A program made the translations under genes and the position numbers. The notes below the pieces were generated by a model, which saw only the letters and a list, made by a program, of their open reading frames with translations, did not search any database and was not told the DNA's origin. From assembly GCA_905233245.1 (NCBI GenBank), contig CAJODK010000020.1, positions 1 to 54,851 of the forward strand: 54,851 nt of DNA, written 5' to 3'. Every line of letters starts with the position of its first letter. Within the stretch, counting starts at the first letter, position 1. The DNA is from an uncultured Prevotella sp. (GTDB lineage Bacteria; Bacteroidota; Bacteroidia; Bacteroidales; Bacteroidaceae). Shown in pieces: positions 1-8,597 of this stretch.

Positions 1-18
1 TATTTTGAATACAAGAAG

Positions 19-144
19 CGGGCTGCCACTGCGCAACCTGAGGGAATTTCGTCGCCAAACTATAAACCCATAATCCAGACAGTGAACAGCCCGTTATAGC
101 AGGTTGCTCAAAACTGTGCTTCTGGACTATATTACGTTGGCGAC
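19..144. repeat. Set of paired inverted segments upstream of HTH gene
   Basis: Bases 1-478 hold no convincing gene. Three short segments recur as inverted copies in the same order: CGGGCTG at 19-25 with CAGCCCG at 87-93, GCAACCTG at 33-40 with CAGGTTGC at 100-107, and GTCGCCAA at 51-58 with TTGGCGAC at 137-144. A further GGCGAC...TCAGGTT copy lies at 265-283. Because the order is A-B-C...A'-B'-C', the pairs cannot all nest in one hairpin. They could form a pseudoknotted RNA or be the remains of a mobile-element end. The rest of the stretch is AT-rich. The function is unknown. Confidence 0.35.
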
Positions 145-478
145 GTTTTTTCAGGTTGAGAAGCACTTCTCATTATTATTCGTCTGCAAAGGTATATAAT
201 TTATTTTATTTTTTTTCATTTGTTTGTAAAAAAAATGGCAGTTGGCATCTCGGAAAATAGTTTAGGCGACATTTTCTCAGGTTAAGATGCCTCCTGCCTT
301 ATCTTTTATCACATTGATAACGACATAATATTTTAACCAGATGCAAAATTATAAAAAAAAGTACATTCTCCAAATTTCGCCTCGCGCGCGCGATAAATGT
401 CTATATGATTACATATATGGAAAATAGAAATTGCCAATTTAGCAATTAATTTGTACAGTACGATTTTAGATTATTTAA

Positions 479-826
479 CTATGGCAAGATATATTTAGGC
501 TCTATTTTCAACATTTCCATATCCAACTTAACCTTATCAAGTTCATAGCCCAGGTCTTTAGCGCATACTTCAGGAATATATTGGCAGGGGTCTCCATATT
601 TGCTGATGACCCATTCCCTGATTGCCTTATAACGCTCTTCATCTTCTTTAGTCCAACACATAGTGTTCCACCACTTAATAACCGTAGTACGAGATATCTT
701 CATGGTCTTGGCGCAACCTATCTTAGTAGCACTATCGCCCTCTATCCAACGATAGATTCTCACTTTGATGGCTGCTTTGTTACGCCATACGGGTGTAATA
801 CTGTTATGTGGTCTTCCTGTTCGCAA
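479..826 (-). CDS. Small helix-turn-helix protein of unknown function
   Basis: An open frame of 115 residues from a TTG start; no in-frame ATG exists between the upstream stop and the HTH, so the exact start is uncertain. Residues about 32-55 (GDSATKIGCAKTMKISRTTV) look like a helix-turn-helix of the kind seen in recombinases and transposase-associated proteins, followed by a Trp- and Lys-rich stretch. This suggests DNA binding. No catalytic domain is visible. It lies alone between the odd inverted segments at 1-300 and a tRNA terminator, a setting compatible with a mobile-element remnant. I do not recognise a named family. Confidence 0.5.
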   Translation of the reverse strand: MRTGRPHNSITPVWRNKAAIKVRIYRWIEGDSATKIGCAKTMKISRTTVIKWWNTMCWTKEDEERYKAIREWVISKYGDPCQYIPEVCAKDLGYELDKVKLDMEMLKIEPKYILP

Positions 827-906
827 TATTTTATTATATGAAGTATGTGCAAGTATGTATAAAAGAGTCTGATTTGTTCAGGTTTTGTTCAGATTTTAAA
901 ACAAAA

Positions 907-940
907 AAGCAGTTACAATGTACGTAACTGCTTGATTTTT
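907..940 (-). terminator. Hairpin terminator downstream of the tRNA
   Basis: A perfect 10-bp stem (AAGCAGTTAC at 907-916 with GTAACTGCTT at 924-933) and a 7-base loop. On the minus strand it is followed by a T run (complement of 903-908), placing it just after the tRNA. On the plus strand it is followed by GATTTTT, so it could also act in that direction. Confidence 0.75.
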
Positions 941-945
941 AAGTG

Positions 946-1019
946 TAGCGGGAGGGGGCCACGATCCCTCGACCTCCGGATTATGAATCCGACGCTCTAA
1001 CCAGCTGAGCTATCCCGCC
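946..1019 (-). tRNA. tRNA with CAU anticodon (elongator Met most likely)
   Basis: A 74-base cloverleaf on the minus strand: acceptor GGCGGGA/TCCCGCT, D arm GCTC/GAGC, anticodon stem TCGGA/TCCGG with loop TTCATAA giving anticodon CAU, and discriminator A. CCA is not encoded. CAU can also be tRNA-Ile2 read after lysidine modification; elongator Met is the default call. The T arm is unusual: the loop reads ATCGTGG instead of the TTCRA type, and the stem carries an A-C mismatch (position 50-64). Confidence 0.85.
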
Positions 1020-1052
1020 ATCATCAAAATAGCGGGTGCAAAGGTAGTAATA

Positions 1053-1087
1053 AAAGTTGAAAGTTGAAAGTTGAAAGTTGAAAGTTT
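1053..1087. repeat. Tandem AAAGTTG heptamer repeat
   Basis: About four and a half tandem copies of the heptamer AAAGTTG between the tRNA and the dehydratase gene. The same word, or its complement CAACTTT, recurs at 10636-10660 and 47711-47745. Confidence 0.8.
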
Positions 1088-1143
1088 TAAGGCTTTTAAT
1101 GTTTATTAACAAAGGAGTGCACTCTTTTTTCTCTGAAACTTTG

Positions 1144-1151
1144 TAATTTTG
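1144..1151 (+). promoter_or_regulatory. Bacteroidetes -7 box (TAATTTTG)
   Basis: TAATTTTG matches the Bacteroidetes -7 consensus TAnnTTTG and lies 25 bases before the start codon of the dehydratase gene. No clear -33 TTTG is visible. Confidence 0.6.
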
Positions 1152-1176
1152 CAACGATGAAAAGAAAGGAACCACA

Positions 1177-3090
1177 ATGAGAAATAAGCTTATCATAAGA
1201 TATTTCAGCAGGAGCTCTTTGCCTTACTGGACTATCATCCTCATTGACTGTATTATAGTAGTGATAGCTGGCATGCTGGCTACGTATGCCGTGACTGGCG
1301 GCAGCAGTCTGGCGAGTCACTTCTGGCATCATGTCAAGACGTGGCTGTGTGCTGTGCCATGCTTTATCATCGGTATGAAGTTGTTCCACACATATAGCGG
1401 TCTGATGCGCTATACGGCAACGGTGGACCTCATAAGGATAGGCTACTCGGTACTGGCGGGTGGAGTGATACTGGCTCTATGTCATTTTTTGGCCCCCCAA
1501 GGCACCATCATAGCCAGCATGCGTTTGCTGACATTTTTCGTGATGCTGATGCTGACGATGATGGGGCAGTGGGCTGTGCGTATCTTGGCGAAGTACCTCT
1601 ACGAGATTATATACATCTCCAACCGCAAGACGGGCGTATTCATTTATGGTGCTCAGGATGAGGCTATTGCCATCGCTCAGTCGTTTACTGAGCCTAACAG
1701 CAAATATACGCTGAAGGGATTCGTGAGTATCGACGGAACGTTGCAGTCCAAGTACCTGATGGGACTCAAGGTGAGACGTGATGGCCCGAACCTTATCAGC
1801 CACATGCGCGAGTCGGGGGCTTCGGTGCTCATCGTGAGCCCTAGTCAGCAGGACCGTTTCCGTAATAGTCTGGAACTGCAGAAAAACCTCATCAAGTCTC
1901 ACATCCGCATCATGGTGGTGCCACAGGCGGAGGACTGGAATCCTACGAAGGCTATTAATTCAGCACAGTTGAAGGAGGTGGAGATCGAAGACCTTCTGCC
2001 ACGCGACAAGATAGAGGTTGATATGCCTGCCATAGGTGCCATGCTCTGTGGCAAGAGAATACTGATTACGGGTGCTGCGGGTTCGATAGGCAGCGAGATG
2101 GTCAAGCAGATAGCACGCTACGACCCAGCCCGTCTCATTCTCATAGACCAGGCAGAGACGCCGATGCATGACGTCAGACTCTACATGGAAAAGAAGTACC
2201 CGGAGATACCTTGTGAGACAATCGTTGGTGACATCACCAACAGGGGGCACATGGAACGTCTCTTCGAGGCTCACAGACCTGAGTACGTTTTCCACGCTGC
2301 TGCCTACAAGCATGTGCCTATGATGGAGGACAATCCTGCCATGGCAGTGCAGAATAATATATATGGTACGCGCGTGATTGCTGACCTCGCAGTGAAGTAC
2401 GGCACCAAGAAGTTTGTGATGATTAGCACGGACAAGGCTGTCAATCCGACCAACGTCATGGGCTGCTCTAAGCGTATCTGTGAGATTTATTGCCAGAGTC
2501 TGAATAATGCTAACCCTAACCTTAACCCTAACGGTAACGGTACGCAGTTTATCACCACGCGTTTCGGCAATGTGCTGGGTTCCAACGGCTCAGTAATTCC
2601 TCTCTTCCGTAAGCAGATAAAGAATGGTGGTCCTCTCACCGTAACCCATCCAGACATCATACGCTACTTCATGCTCATACCAGAGGCTTGCCAGTTGGTG
2701 CTCGAAGCAGGTACGATGGGCAAGGGTGGCGAGATATTCGTCTTTGACATGGGTAAGCCAGTACGCATCGTGGACCTCGCTCAGCGCATGATAGACCTCA
2801 GTGGAGCTAAGGATGTCAAGATAGAGTTTACCGGTCTGCGTGATGGTGAGAAACTCTATGAGGAGGTTCTCAACGACGAGGAACTGACCAAGCCCACACA
2901 TCATCCTAAGATTAAGATAGCCGCAGTCAGAGAGTATGACTATGACGTGGCACTAAAAAATGAGGAAGAGCTCTATCAGCTCTCCCTCGGATATGATGAT
3001 ATGGCTATCGTCAAGAAGATGAAAGAGATAGTACCAGAGTACCGTTCTCAGCACTCTAAGTACGAGGTGCTGGATACTATCCCTGCTTAA
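1177..3090 (+). CDS. Membrane-bound CapD/PglF-type nucleotide-sugar 4,6-dehydratase/epimerase
   Basis: 637 residues, the full length of the PglF/WbpM/CapD family, which converts UDP-GlcNAc to a 4-keto-6-deoxy sugar for capsule, O-antigen or glycoprotein glycans. The first ~130 residues carry about four membrane helices. A CoA-binding-like region follows, then the SDR domain. The NAD-binding motif GAAGSIGSE is near residue 299, and STDKAVNPTNVMGCSK near 413-429 gives the Met-x3-Lys site typical of this family in place of Tyr-x3-Lys. An Asn/Pro-rich stretch (NANPNLNPNGNG) at 2510-2541 is encoded by telomere-like hexamers. The 3' end overlaps the convergent SPFH gene by 14 bp. Confidence 0.9.
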   Translation: MRNKLIIRYFSRSSLPYWTIILIDCIIVVIAGMLATYAVTGGSSLASHFWHHVKTWLCAVPCFIIGMKLFHTYSGLMRYTATVDLIRIGYSVLAGGVILALCHFLAPQGTIIASMRLLTFFVMLMLTMMGQWAVRILAKYLYEIIYISNRKTGVFIYGAQDEAIAIAQSFTEPNSKYTLKGFVSIDGTLQSKYLMGLKVRRDGPNLISHMRESGASVLIVSPSQQDRFRNSLELQKNLIKSHIRIMVVPQAEDWNPTKAINSAQLKEVEIEDLLPRDKIEVDMPAIGAMLCGKRILITGAAGSIGSEMVKQIARYDPARLILIDQAETPMHDVRLYMEKKYPEIPCETIVGDITNRGHMERLFEAHRPEYVFHAAAYKHVPMMEDNPAMAVQNNIYGTRVIADLAVKYGTKKFVMISTDKAVNPTNVMGCSKRICEIYCQSLNNANPNLNPNGNGTQFITTRFGNVLGSNGSVIPLFRKQIKNGGPLTVTHPDIIRYFMLIPEACQLVLEAGTMGKGGEIFVFDMGKPVRIVDLAQRMIDLSGAKDVKIEFTGLRDGEKLYEEVLNDEELTKPTHHPKIKIAAVREYDYDVALKNEEELYQLSLGYDDMAIVKKMKEIVPEYRSQHSKYEVLDTIPA

Positions 3091-4030
3091 ACAAATCCTT
3101 TATTCCGCCAATAGACCCCATCAGGTTGGTAGCTTCGTAAGGCAGATATACGGTCTTCGTATCATTGCCCTTAGCTATCTCCTGAAGAGTCTGTATGTAC
3201 TTTTGTGCCAAGAGGTAGTTGGCAGGATTGGTCGTCTTGCCCACGGCCTCCGTCACCTTCTCTATGGCAATGGCCTCTGCTTCAGCCTTGCGGATGCGAG
3301 CCTGTGCCTCACCCTCAGCACGCAGAATCTCCTGCTGTTTCGTTGCCTCAGCACGATTGATGGCTGCTGTCTTGTCAGCCTCCGACTTCAGGATGACAGC
3401 CTGCTTCTCACCCTCAGAGGTGAGGATGGTGGCACGCTTGTTGCGCTCTGCCTGCATCTGTTTCTCCATAGCCTGCAGTACCGTTGATGGCGGTATGATG
3501 TCCTGCAGCTCTACGCGGTTCACCTTGATACCCCACTTATTGGTAGCATCGTCAAGTACGGCGCGTAGCTTGGTGTTGATAGTGTCGCGAGAGGTCAGCG
3601 TCTGGTCGAGTTCCATCTCACCGATGATGTTTCGCAGTGTGGTCTGCGTCAACTTCTCTATGGCGTTAGGCAGGTTGTTGATTTCATAGACAGCCTTGAA
3701 GGGGTCAACAATCTGGAAATAGAGCAGGGCATTGATTTCCATCTGGATGTTATCCTTGGTGATAACGTTCTGACGGTCGAAGTCATACACCTGCTCACGG
3801 AGGTCTATGCGGTCAGTCATTACATAACGGCCACGATTCACCGACACCATGTCCTTTGCCTTGTCGATGAAGGGAAAGATGAAATTGATACCAGGGTCAA
3901 GGGTCTGGTAATACTTACCTAGTCGCTCGACTATCTTTGTCTCTGACTGAGGAATGATGATGATGGTCTTTTTCAAGACAATGGCTGCCAACACGAGCAG
4001 CACGATGATTAAACCTGTGAAGAATTCCAT
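3077..4030 (-). CDS. SPFH/Band 7 (stomatin-like) membrane protein
   Basis: 317 residues from the start MEFFTGLIIVLLVLAAIV, a single N-terminal membrane helix; a longer upstream frame to 4132 is rejected because it runs through nfeD. The SPFH domain follows (IIIIPQSETKIVERLGKY) and then a long Ala/Glu-rich coiled coil (about residues 195-265), as in QmcA/stomatin/paraslipin proteins that form oligomeric membrane microdomain scaffolds. It sits 8 bp after nfeD, the usual SPFH partner. Last gene of the psd-pssA-tadA-nfeD run. The C-terminus overlaps the convergent dehydratase gene, with no terminator between them. Confidence 0.9.
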   Translation of the reverse strand: MEFFTGLIIVLLVLAAIVLKKTIIIIPQSETKIVERLGKYYQTLDPGINFIFPFIDKAKDMVSVNRGRYVMTDRIDLREQVYDFDRQNVITKDNIQMEINALLYFQIVDPFKAVYEINNLPNAIEKLTQTTLRNIIGEMELDQTLTSRDTINTKLRAVLDDATNKWGIKVNRVELQDIIPPSTVLQAMEKQMQAERNKRATILTSEGEKQAVILKSEADKTAAINRAEATKQQEILRAEGEAQARIRKAEAEAIAIEKVTEAVGKTTNPANYLLAQKYIQTLQEIAKGNDTKTVYLPYEATNLMGSIGGIKDLFKQG

Positions 4031-4038
4031 AAAATTTT

Positions 4039-4461
4039 TTATTTTACTGTTAGTACTATACTCTCCCTTGCTGTGACAGTAACTGTAGCGCCTTTGGGTA
4101 TCTCTATGTCCTCTGCGCTCACACTGCGCCATTGGTCGCCGTCTATCTGTACGTAGCCATGCCCACCAGCAGGGATGGTCTCCGTCACTATGCCCGTTTT
4201 GCCTATCAGGGCATCGGCATTACTTTTGCGCTCCTTCCTATTATGCAGGCGCTTGATGAGTGAAGGTCTCACAAAGACGAGGCATGCCACGCTCGCCACA
4301 GCCCAGATGAGCAGTTGATAGAGTAGGGGCACATCAAGGGCTGCTGCTATCAGCGATGCCAGTGCTCCCAATGCGAAGCAAACGAAATAGAAATCACCAC
4401 TGCTTAACTCTATTATCAAGCAGCCAAAGAATACGATTGTCCAAATAATAGGTAATGACAT
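4039..4461 (-). CDS. NfeD-family membrane protein
   Basis: 140 residues with two or three membrane segments in the first ~75 residues (including ALGALASLIAAAL and LIWAVASVACLVFV), then a C-terminal OB-fold (ALIGKTGIVTETIPAGGHGY...). This is the short NfeD type that pairs with SPFH proteins to control membrane domains or protein quality. The adjacent SPFH gene supports the call. It lacks the ClpP-class protease domain of long NfeD. Confidence 0.88.
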   Translation of the reverse strand: MSLPIIWTIVFFGCLIIELSSGDFYFVCFALGALASLIAAALDVPLLYQLLIWAVASVACLVFVRPSLIKRLHNRKERKSNADALIGKTGIVTETIPAGGHGYVQIDGDQWRSVSAEDIEIPKGATVTVTARESIVLTVK

Positions 4462-4480
4462 ATCGGTTATTGGTTATAGG

Positions 4481-4912
4481 TTATCGTTTATTGCGAAAAA
4501 AATCCTGCATAATCTCCTGGCACTCTCCCTCCAGCACTCCGTCTGTCACTTCGGTCTTAGGGTGCAGAGCCTTCGGAGCATATTGGCGAAAGCCTCTCTT
4601 CTCATCCTTACAGCCATACACTATGCGGGCTATCTGTGACCACCCCAGAGCTCCGGCACACATGGGACAAGGTTCTACCGTGACGTACATCGTGCAGTCC
4701 TGCAAGTACTTGCCTCCCAGAGCATTGGCAGCTGCCGTTATTGCCTGCATCTCAGCATGAGCAGTCACATCGTGCAGGGTCTCTGTGAGATTGTGCGTGC
4801 GAGCTATTATCCTTCCCCTGCACACTACTACGGCACCTATAGGCACCTCGTTCTCTCGTGCTGCCTGCTCCGCTTCGGCCAAGGCCTTACGCATGTACTC
4901 TTCGTCCGTCAT
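4481..4912 (-). CDS. tadA: tRNA-specific adenosine deaminase (TadA-type)
   Basis: 143 residues, typical TadA length. It deaminates A34 of tRNA-Arg(ACG) to inosine. Zinc and catalytic motifs are intact: HAEMQAI and PCPMCAGA. It begins inside the 3' end of pssA (26-bp overlap), pointing to translational coupling. A short run of GGTTAT-like words (about 4462-4490) covers its last codons and the gap to nfeD. A free-nucleoside deaminase of the same fold is the alternative. Confidence 0.88.
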   Translation of the reverse strand: MTDEEYMRKALAEAEQAARENEVPIGAVVVCRGRIIARTHNLTETLHDVTAHAEMQAITAAANALGGKYLQDCTMYVTVEPCPMCAGALGWSQIARIVYGCKDEKRGFRQYAPKALHPKTEVTDGVLEGECQEIMQDFFRNKR

Positions 4913-5594
4913 ACAAACTTACCAGAACGTAGGCAACGATTATGATAGAGAAGCCTGAGTAGCAGAGATTGTACTGCTCAGTGGCTATGCCGGTAGCGAT
5001 GGAGATAATGAGCACCAAGGCAGAGAAGATGATGAAGAGATACTTTATTTCATTGCCCTTGAAACCCCAATGCTTAAACTTCAGAGCAAACATGGGCACC
5101 TCGGCAACGAGCATCCACGATGATAGGAAGATGCCCACGATGATGAGCCATGGGAACCAAGAGTATTGTTCCAAGACGGGACCGAAGCCCACTATCAGTG
5201 AACCCCAGAAAAGGGCGTTGGCAGGGGTGGGAAGTCCTATGAAGGAGGTTGTCTGACGAGTGTCGAGATTAAACTTTGCCAGTCTTACGGCACTCAGTGC
5301 TGCTACGAGGAAAGCGATGTAAGGGAAGATACCCAACACCTCCAGTTCGTAGAATATAATCGATGCTGGTGCCACTCCGAAGGTGACGTCATCAGCCAGT
5401 GAGTCGAGTTCCTTGCCTATCTCGCTTGACACCCCAAGCAGGCGTGCCGACATGCCATCAAAGAAGTCAAAAACGGCACCAAGAATAATAAACAGAAGTG
5501 CCATCGCAGGTTGTCCCGTGATGGCGTATGCTGTCGCGATGCAACCACAAACGAGGTTGCAGCATGTTATGGTATTTGGAATGTGCTTTTTCAC
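4887..5594 (-). CDS. pssA: CDP-diacylglycerol-serine O-phosphatidyltransferase
   Basis: 235 residues, multi-pass membrane protein of the CDP-alcohol phosphatidyltransferase family. The catalytic signature is complete: FDGMSAR, then eight residues later G, then the two aspartates in KELDSLADD. It makes phosphatidylserine, which the product of the preceding gene (psd) decarboxylates to phosphatidylethanolamine. The ATGA overlap with psd (4 bp) shows coupling. Confidence 0.92.
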   Translation of the reverse strand: MKKHIPNTITCCNLVCGCIATAYAITGQPAMALLFIILGAVFDFFDGMSARLLGVSSEIGKELDSLADDVTFGVAPASIIFYELEVLGIFPYIAFLVAALSAVRLAKFNLDTRQTTSFIGLPTPANALFWGSLIVGFGPVLEQYSWFPWLIIVGIFLSSWMLVAEVPMFALKFKHWGFKGNEIKYLFIIFSALVLIISIATGIATEQYNLCYSGFSIIIVAYVLVSLYDGRRVHA

Positions 5595-6301
5595 TTCAGT
5601 ATTCCGATGATAGTCTGGTTACCAGTAGTAGATTGTCCCATCGTCACCTTAATCTCAGTGTCGAGAGGGAGGAAGAGGTCCACGCGTGAGCCAAACTTGA
5701 TGAAGCCCAGGTGCTCGTCGATGTAACATATATCGCCCTCCTTGGCGTATGTCACGATACGTCGCGCCATCGCCCCTGCTATCTGGCGACACAGTATATC
5801 CCTGCCGTCTGGAGTGGTGATGATGATGTCCGTCATCTCGTTCTCCTCTGCCGCCTTAGGCAACCACGCCTTATGGAAGTGGCCATTCTGGTGCTTCACC
5901 ATCTTTACCGTGCCGTCTATAGGGAACCAATTGGCGTGTACGTTCCATAAACTCATGAAGATGCTCACCATCTTCCTCTTCTCATGGAAGTACTTATCCT
6001 CCATTACCTCCTCGAGTACCACGACATGACCATCGGCAGGGGCAATGACGAGATTGTCCGTATCCTCCTGAGGAAAACGGCGTATAGGACAACGGAAGAA
6101 ATTGAGCACCACGCACCATATCGAACCGAATATGACGGCAAATACGTAGAATGGTATGTGACTATCGAACGAACGCCACAGTATAACACCAATGGCAATG
6201 AGTATCATCGCACTATAAATCAGCGTGTTAATACCCTCGTGGTGAAAGCGAATGTTCTTTACTTTCTTAATTTTCTTTAGTTTGTTGAGTTTTTCGCCCA
6301 T
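5591..6301 (-). CDS. psd: Phosphatidylserine decarboxylase (short proenzyme type)
   Basis: 236 residues from the start [11 protein letters not shown] longer TTG-start frame to 6328 is rejected because its start lies inside the -7 box at 6326-6333. Two N-terminal membrane segments are followed by the decarboxylase domain. [11 protein letters not shown] near the C-terminus contains the Gly-Ser bond that self-cleaves to make the pyruvoyl group, as in the short bacterial/archaeal-like Psd class. First gene of the five-gene minus-strand operon. Confidence 0.9.
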   Translation of the reverse strand: MGEKLNKLKKIKKVKNIRFHHEGINTLIYSAMILIAIGVILWRSFDSHIPFYVFAVIFGSIWCVVLNFFRCPIRRFPQEDTDNLVIAPADGHVVVLEEVMEDKYFHEKRKMVSIFMSLWNVHANWFPIDGTVKMVKHQNGHFHKAWLPKAAEENEMTDIIITTPDGRDILCRQIAGAMARRIVTYAKEGDICYIDEHLGFIKFGSRVDLFLPLDTEIKVTMGQSTTGNQTIIGILK

Positions 6302-6325
6302 TGTGCTTCTGTTAGTCTTTCCTTG

Positions 6326-6333
6326 CAAAGTTA
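6326..6333 (-). promoter_or_regulatory. -7 box (TAACTTTG) for the psd-pssA-tadA-nfeD-SPFH operon
   Basis: On the minus strand TAACTTTG ends 24 bases before the psd start codon and matches TAnnTTTG. Confidence 0.6.
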
Positions 6334-6375
6334 AAAAAAAAGAGCGAAATATACAAATATATCAAAGTTTTTTAG

Positions 6376-6383
6376 TAATTTTG
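6376..6383 (+). promoter_or_regulatory. -7 box (TAATTTTG) for hppA
   Basis: TAATTTTG lies 30 bases before the hppA start and is divergent from the psd promoter; the two boxes are about 42 bp apart. Confidence 0.6.
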
Positions 6384-6413
6384 TCACGATTTTTCTAAAA
6401 AACAGGCTAACTT

Positions 6414-8591
6414 ATGAACATTCCAAGTGTATTTTGGCTCGTGCCGGTGGCATCAGTGGTGTCGCTAGGCATGGCTCTGTACTTCTTCCTGCAGATGAAG
6501 AAGGCAGATGAGGGTACTGAGCGCATGAAGGAAATAGCCGAGCACGTCCGCAAGGGTGCTATGGCTTATCTGAAGCAGCAGTACAAGGTAGTAACGATTG
6601 TATTCGTGGTACTTGCCGTGATATTCGCTATCATGGCTTATGGTTTCCAGTTGCAGAATCCCTGGGTGCCTTTCGCATTCCTCACTGGTGGTTTCTTCTC
6701 TGGTTTGGCAGGTTTCTTCGGCATGAAGACAGCCACTTACGCTTCTGCTCGTACGGCAAACGCTGCTCGCAAGAGTCTCGATGCAGGACTTAAGGTGGCA
6801 TTCCGTTCTGGTGCCGTGATGGGTCTTACAGTGGTAGGTCTCGGACTGCTTGACATTGCTATATGGTTTGTAGTGCTCAACGCTGCAGGCGTAGAGAGTC
6901 TCGTCACCATCACCACCACTATGCTGACCTTCGGTATGGGTGCTTCTACCCAGGCTCTCTTTGCTCGTGTAGGAGGTGGTATATACACTAAGGCAGCTGA
7001 CGTAGGTGCCGACATCGTGGGTAAGGTAGAGGCAGACATTCCTGAGGATGACCCTCGCAACCCTGCTACTATTGCTGACAATGTAGGTGACAACGTAGGT
7101 GACGTAGCTGGTATGGGTGCAGACCTGTACGAGAGTTACTGCGGTTCTATTCTCTCTACTGCAGCACTTGGTGCTACTGCTTATCTCGGCACACAATTGC
7201 AGCTCAGCTATGTCATAGCTCCTATGATAATCGCTGCTGTGGGTATATTCCTCTCTCTCTTTGGTATCTTCCTTGTTCGTACTAAGGAAGGTGCTACGAT
7301 GAAGGAACTCCTCCGTTCACTAGGTTTTGGCACTAATGTCAGTGCAGCTCTCATCGCTGTGGCTACATTCGTGATACTCTATCTCCTCGGCATACCTAAC
7401 TGGGCATGGGTGTCTTGCTCTGTCATCGTGGGTCTGCTGGCAGGTGTTATCATCGGTCAGGCTACGGAGTACTACACTTCTCACTCCTATAAGCCAACTC
7501 AGGAGATTAGCGCAGCTTCTCAGACAGGTGCCGCTACCGTCATCATCAAGGGTGTGGGCACTGGTATGATTTCTACTATGATACCTGTAGTCACCATCTC
7601 CGTGGCTATCCTGCTCTCTTATCTCTTTGCTAATGGTTTCTGTACGGATGTCAATGCTGAGGCTCTTTCCAAGGGTCTTTATGGCGTAGGTATCGCTGCC
7701 GTAGGTATGCTCTCTACTCTGGGTATCACACTGGCCACTGACGCCTATGGTCCTATCGCCGACAATGCTGGTGGTAATGCTGAAATGAGCGAACTGGGTG
7801 AGGAGGTACGTAAGCGTACTGATGCCCTCGACGCTCTGGGCAATACTACTGCTGCTACTGGCAAGGGTTTCGCTATTGGCTCTGCTGCCCTCACTGCTCT
7901 TGCTCTGCTCGCATCTTACATCGAGGAGATTAAGGAGGCAGTACAGCGCTTGGCTAATGCTGGTGACGCTCACATGCAGGAGGTCTACAATAACATACAG
8001 GATATCCCAGCTTTCATGGACTATTTCCAGGTCAACCTGATGAACCCGAAGGTTATCGTAGGCGTATTCATCGGTGCTATGGCAGCGTTCCTCTTCTCTG
8101 GTATCACCATGGGTGCTGTAGGTCGTGCTGCTGAGGACATGGTGAAGGAAGTTCGTCGTCAGTTCCGTGAGATTGCTGGCATCCTTGAGGGTAAGGCAAC
8201 TCCGGACTATGGCCGTTGCGTGGAGATTTCTACTCGCTCTGCTCAGCGTGAGATGATATTCCCTTCACTGCTTGCTATTATCATCCCTATCCTTGTAGGT
8301 CTCATCCTCGGTGTAGGTGGTGTGCTCGGACTCCTCGTAGGTGGTCTGGCAGCAGGCTTCACACTGGCTATCTTCATGAGTAATGCTGGTGGTGCTTGGG
8401 ATAATGCCAAGAAGATGGTAGAGGAAGGCAACTTCGGCGGTAAGGGTTCAGAGTGCCACAAGGCTACCGTCGTTGGTGATACCGTTGGTGACCCATTCAA
8501 GGATACTTCTGGTCCATCACTCAATATCCTCATTAAACTCATGTCTATGGTCAGCATCGTAATGGCTGGCCTGACAGTTGCATTTATCTAA
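6414..8591 (+). CDS. hppA: Membrane-bound ion-pumping pyrophosphatase
   Basis: 725 residues with about 16 membrane helices, full length for H+/Na+-PPases. The PPi-binding region reads DVGADIVGKVE with downstream aspartates in NPATIADNVGDNVGDVAGMG (about residues 200-240), and a second Asp-rich site, VVGDTVGDPFKDT, is near the C-terminus. The sequence GNTTAATGKG near residue 475 has Ala where K+-independent enzymes have Lys, so this is a K+-dependent enzyme, a class that includes Na+ and Na+/H+ pumps. It uses PPi from biosynthesis to energise the inner membrane. Confidence 0.95.
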   Translation: MNIPSVFWLVPVASVVSLGMALYFFLQMKKADEGTERMKEIAEHVRKGAMAYLKQQYKVVTIVFVVLAVIFAIMAYGFQLQNPWVPFAFLTGGFFSGLAGFFGMKTATYASARTANAARKSLDAGLKVAFRSGAVMGLTVVGLGLLDIAIWFVVLNAAGVESLVTITTTMLTFGMGASTQALFARVGGGIYTKAADVGADIVGKVEADIPEDDPRNPATIADNVGDNVGDVAGMGADLYESYCGSILSTAALGATAYLGTQLQLSYVIAPMIIAAVGIFLSLFGIFLVRTKEGATMKELLRSLGFGTNVSAALIAVATFVILYLLGIPNWAWVSCSVIVGLLAGVIIGQATEYYTSHSYKPTQEISAASQTGAATVIIKGVGTGMISTMIPVVTISVAILLSYLFANGFCTDVNAEALSKGLYGVGIAAVGMLSTLGITLATDAYGPIADNAGGNAEMSELGEEVRKRTDALDALGNTTAATGKGFAIGSAALTALALLASYIEEIKEAVQRLANAGDAHMQEVYNNIQDIPAFMDYFQVNLMNPKVIVGVFIGAMAAFLFSGITMGAVGRAAEDMVKEVRRQFREIAGILEGKATPDYGRCVEISTRSAQREMIFPSLLAIIIPILVGLILGVGGVLGLLVGGLAAGFTLAIFMSNAGGAWDNAKKMVEEGNFGGKGSECHKATVVGDTVGDPFKDTSGPSLNILIKLMSMVSIVMAGLTVAFI

Positions 8592-8597
8592 TCTGTT

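Noticed and set aside
3077..4132. SPFH protein starting at 4132
   Set aside because: The added 34 residues read through nfeD in another frame, and the membrane helix starts cleanly at 4030.
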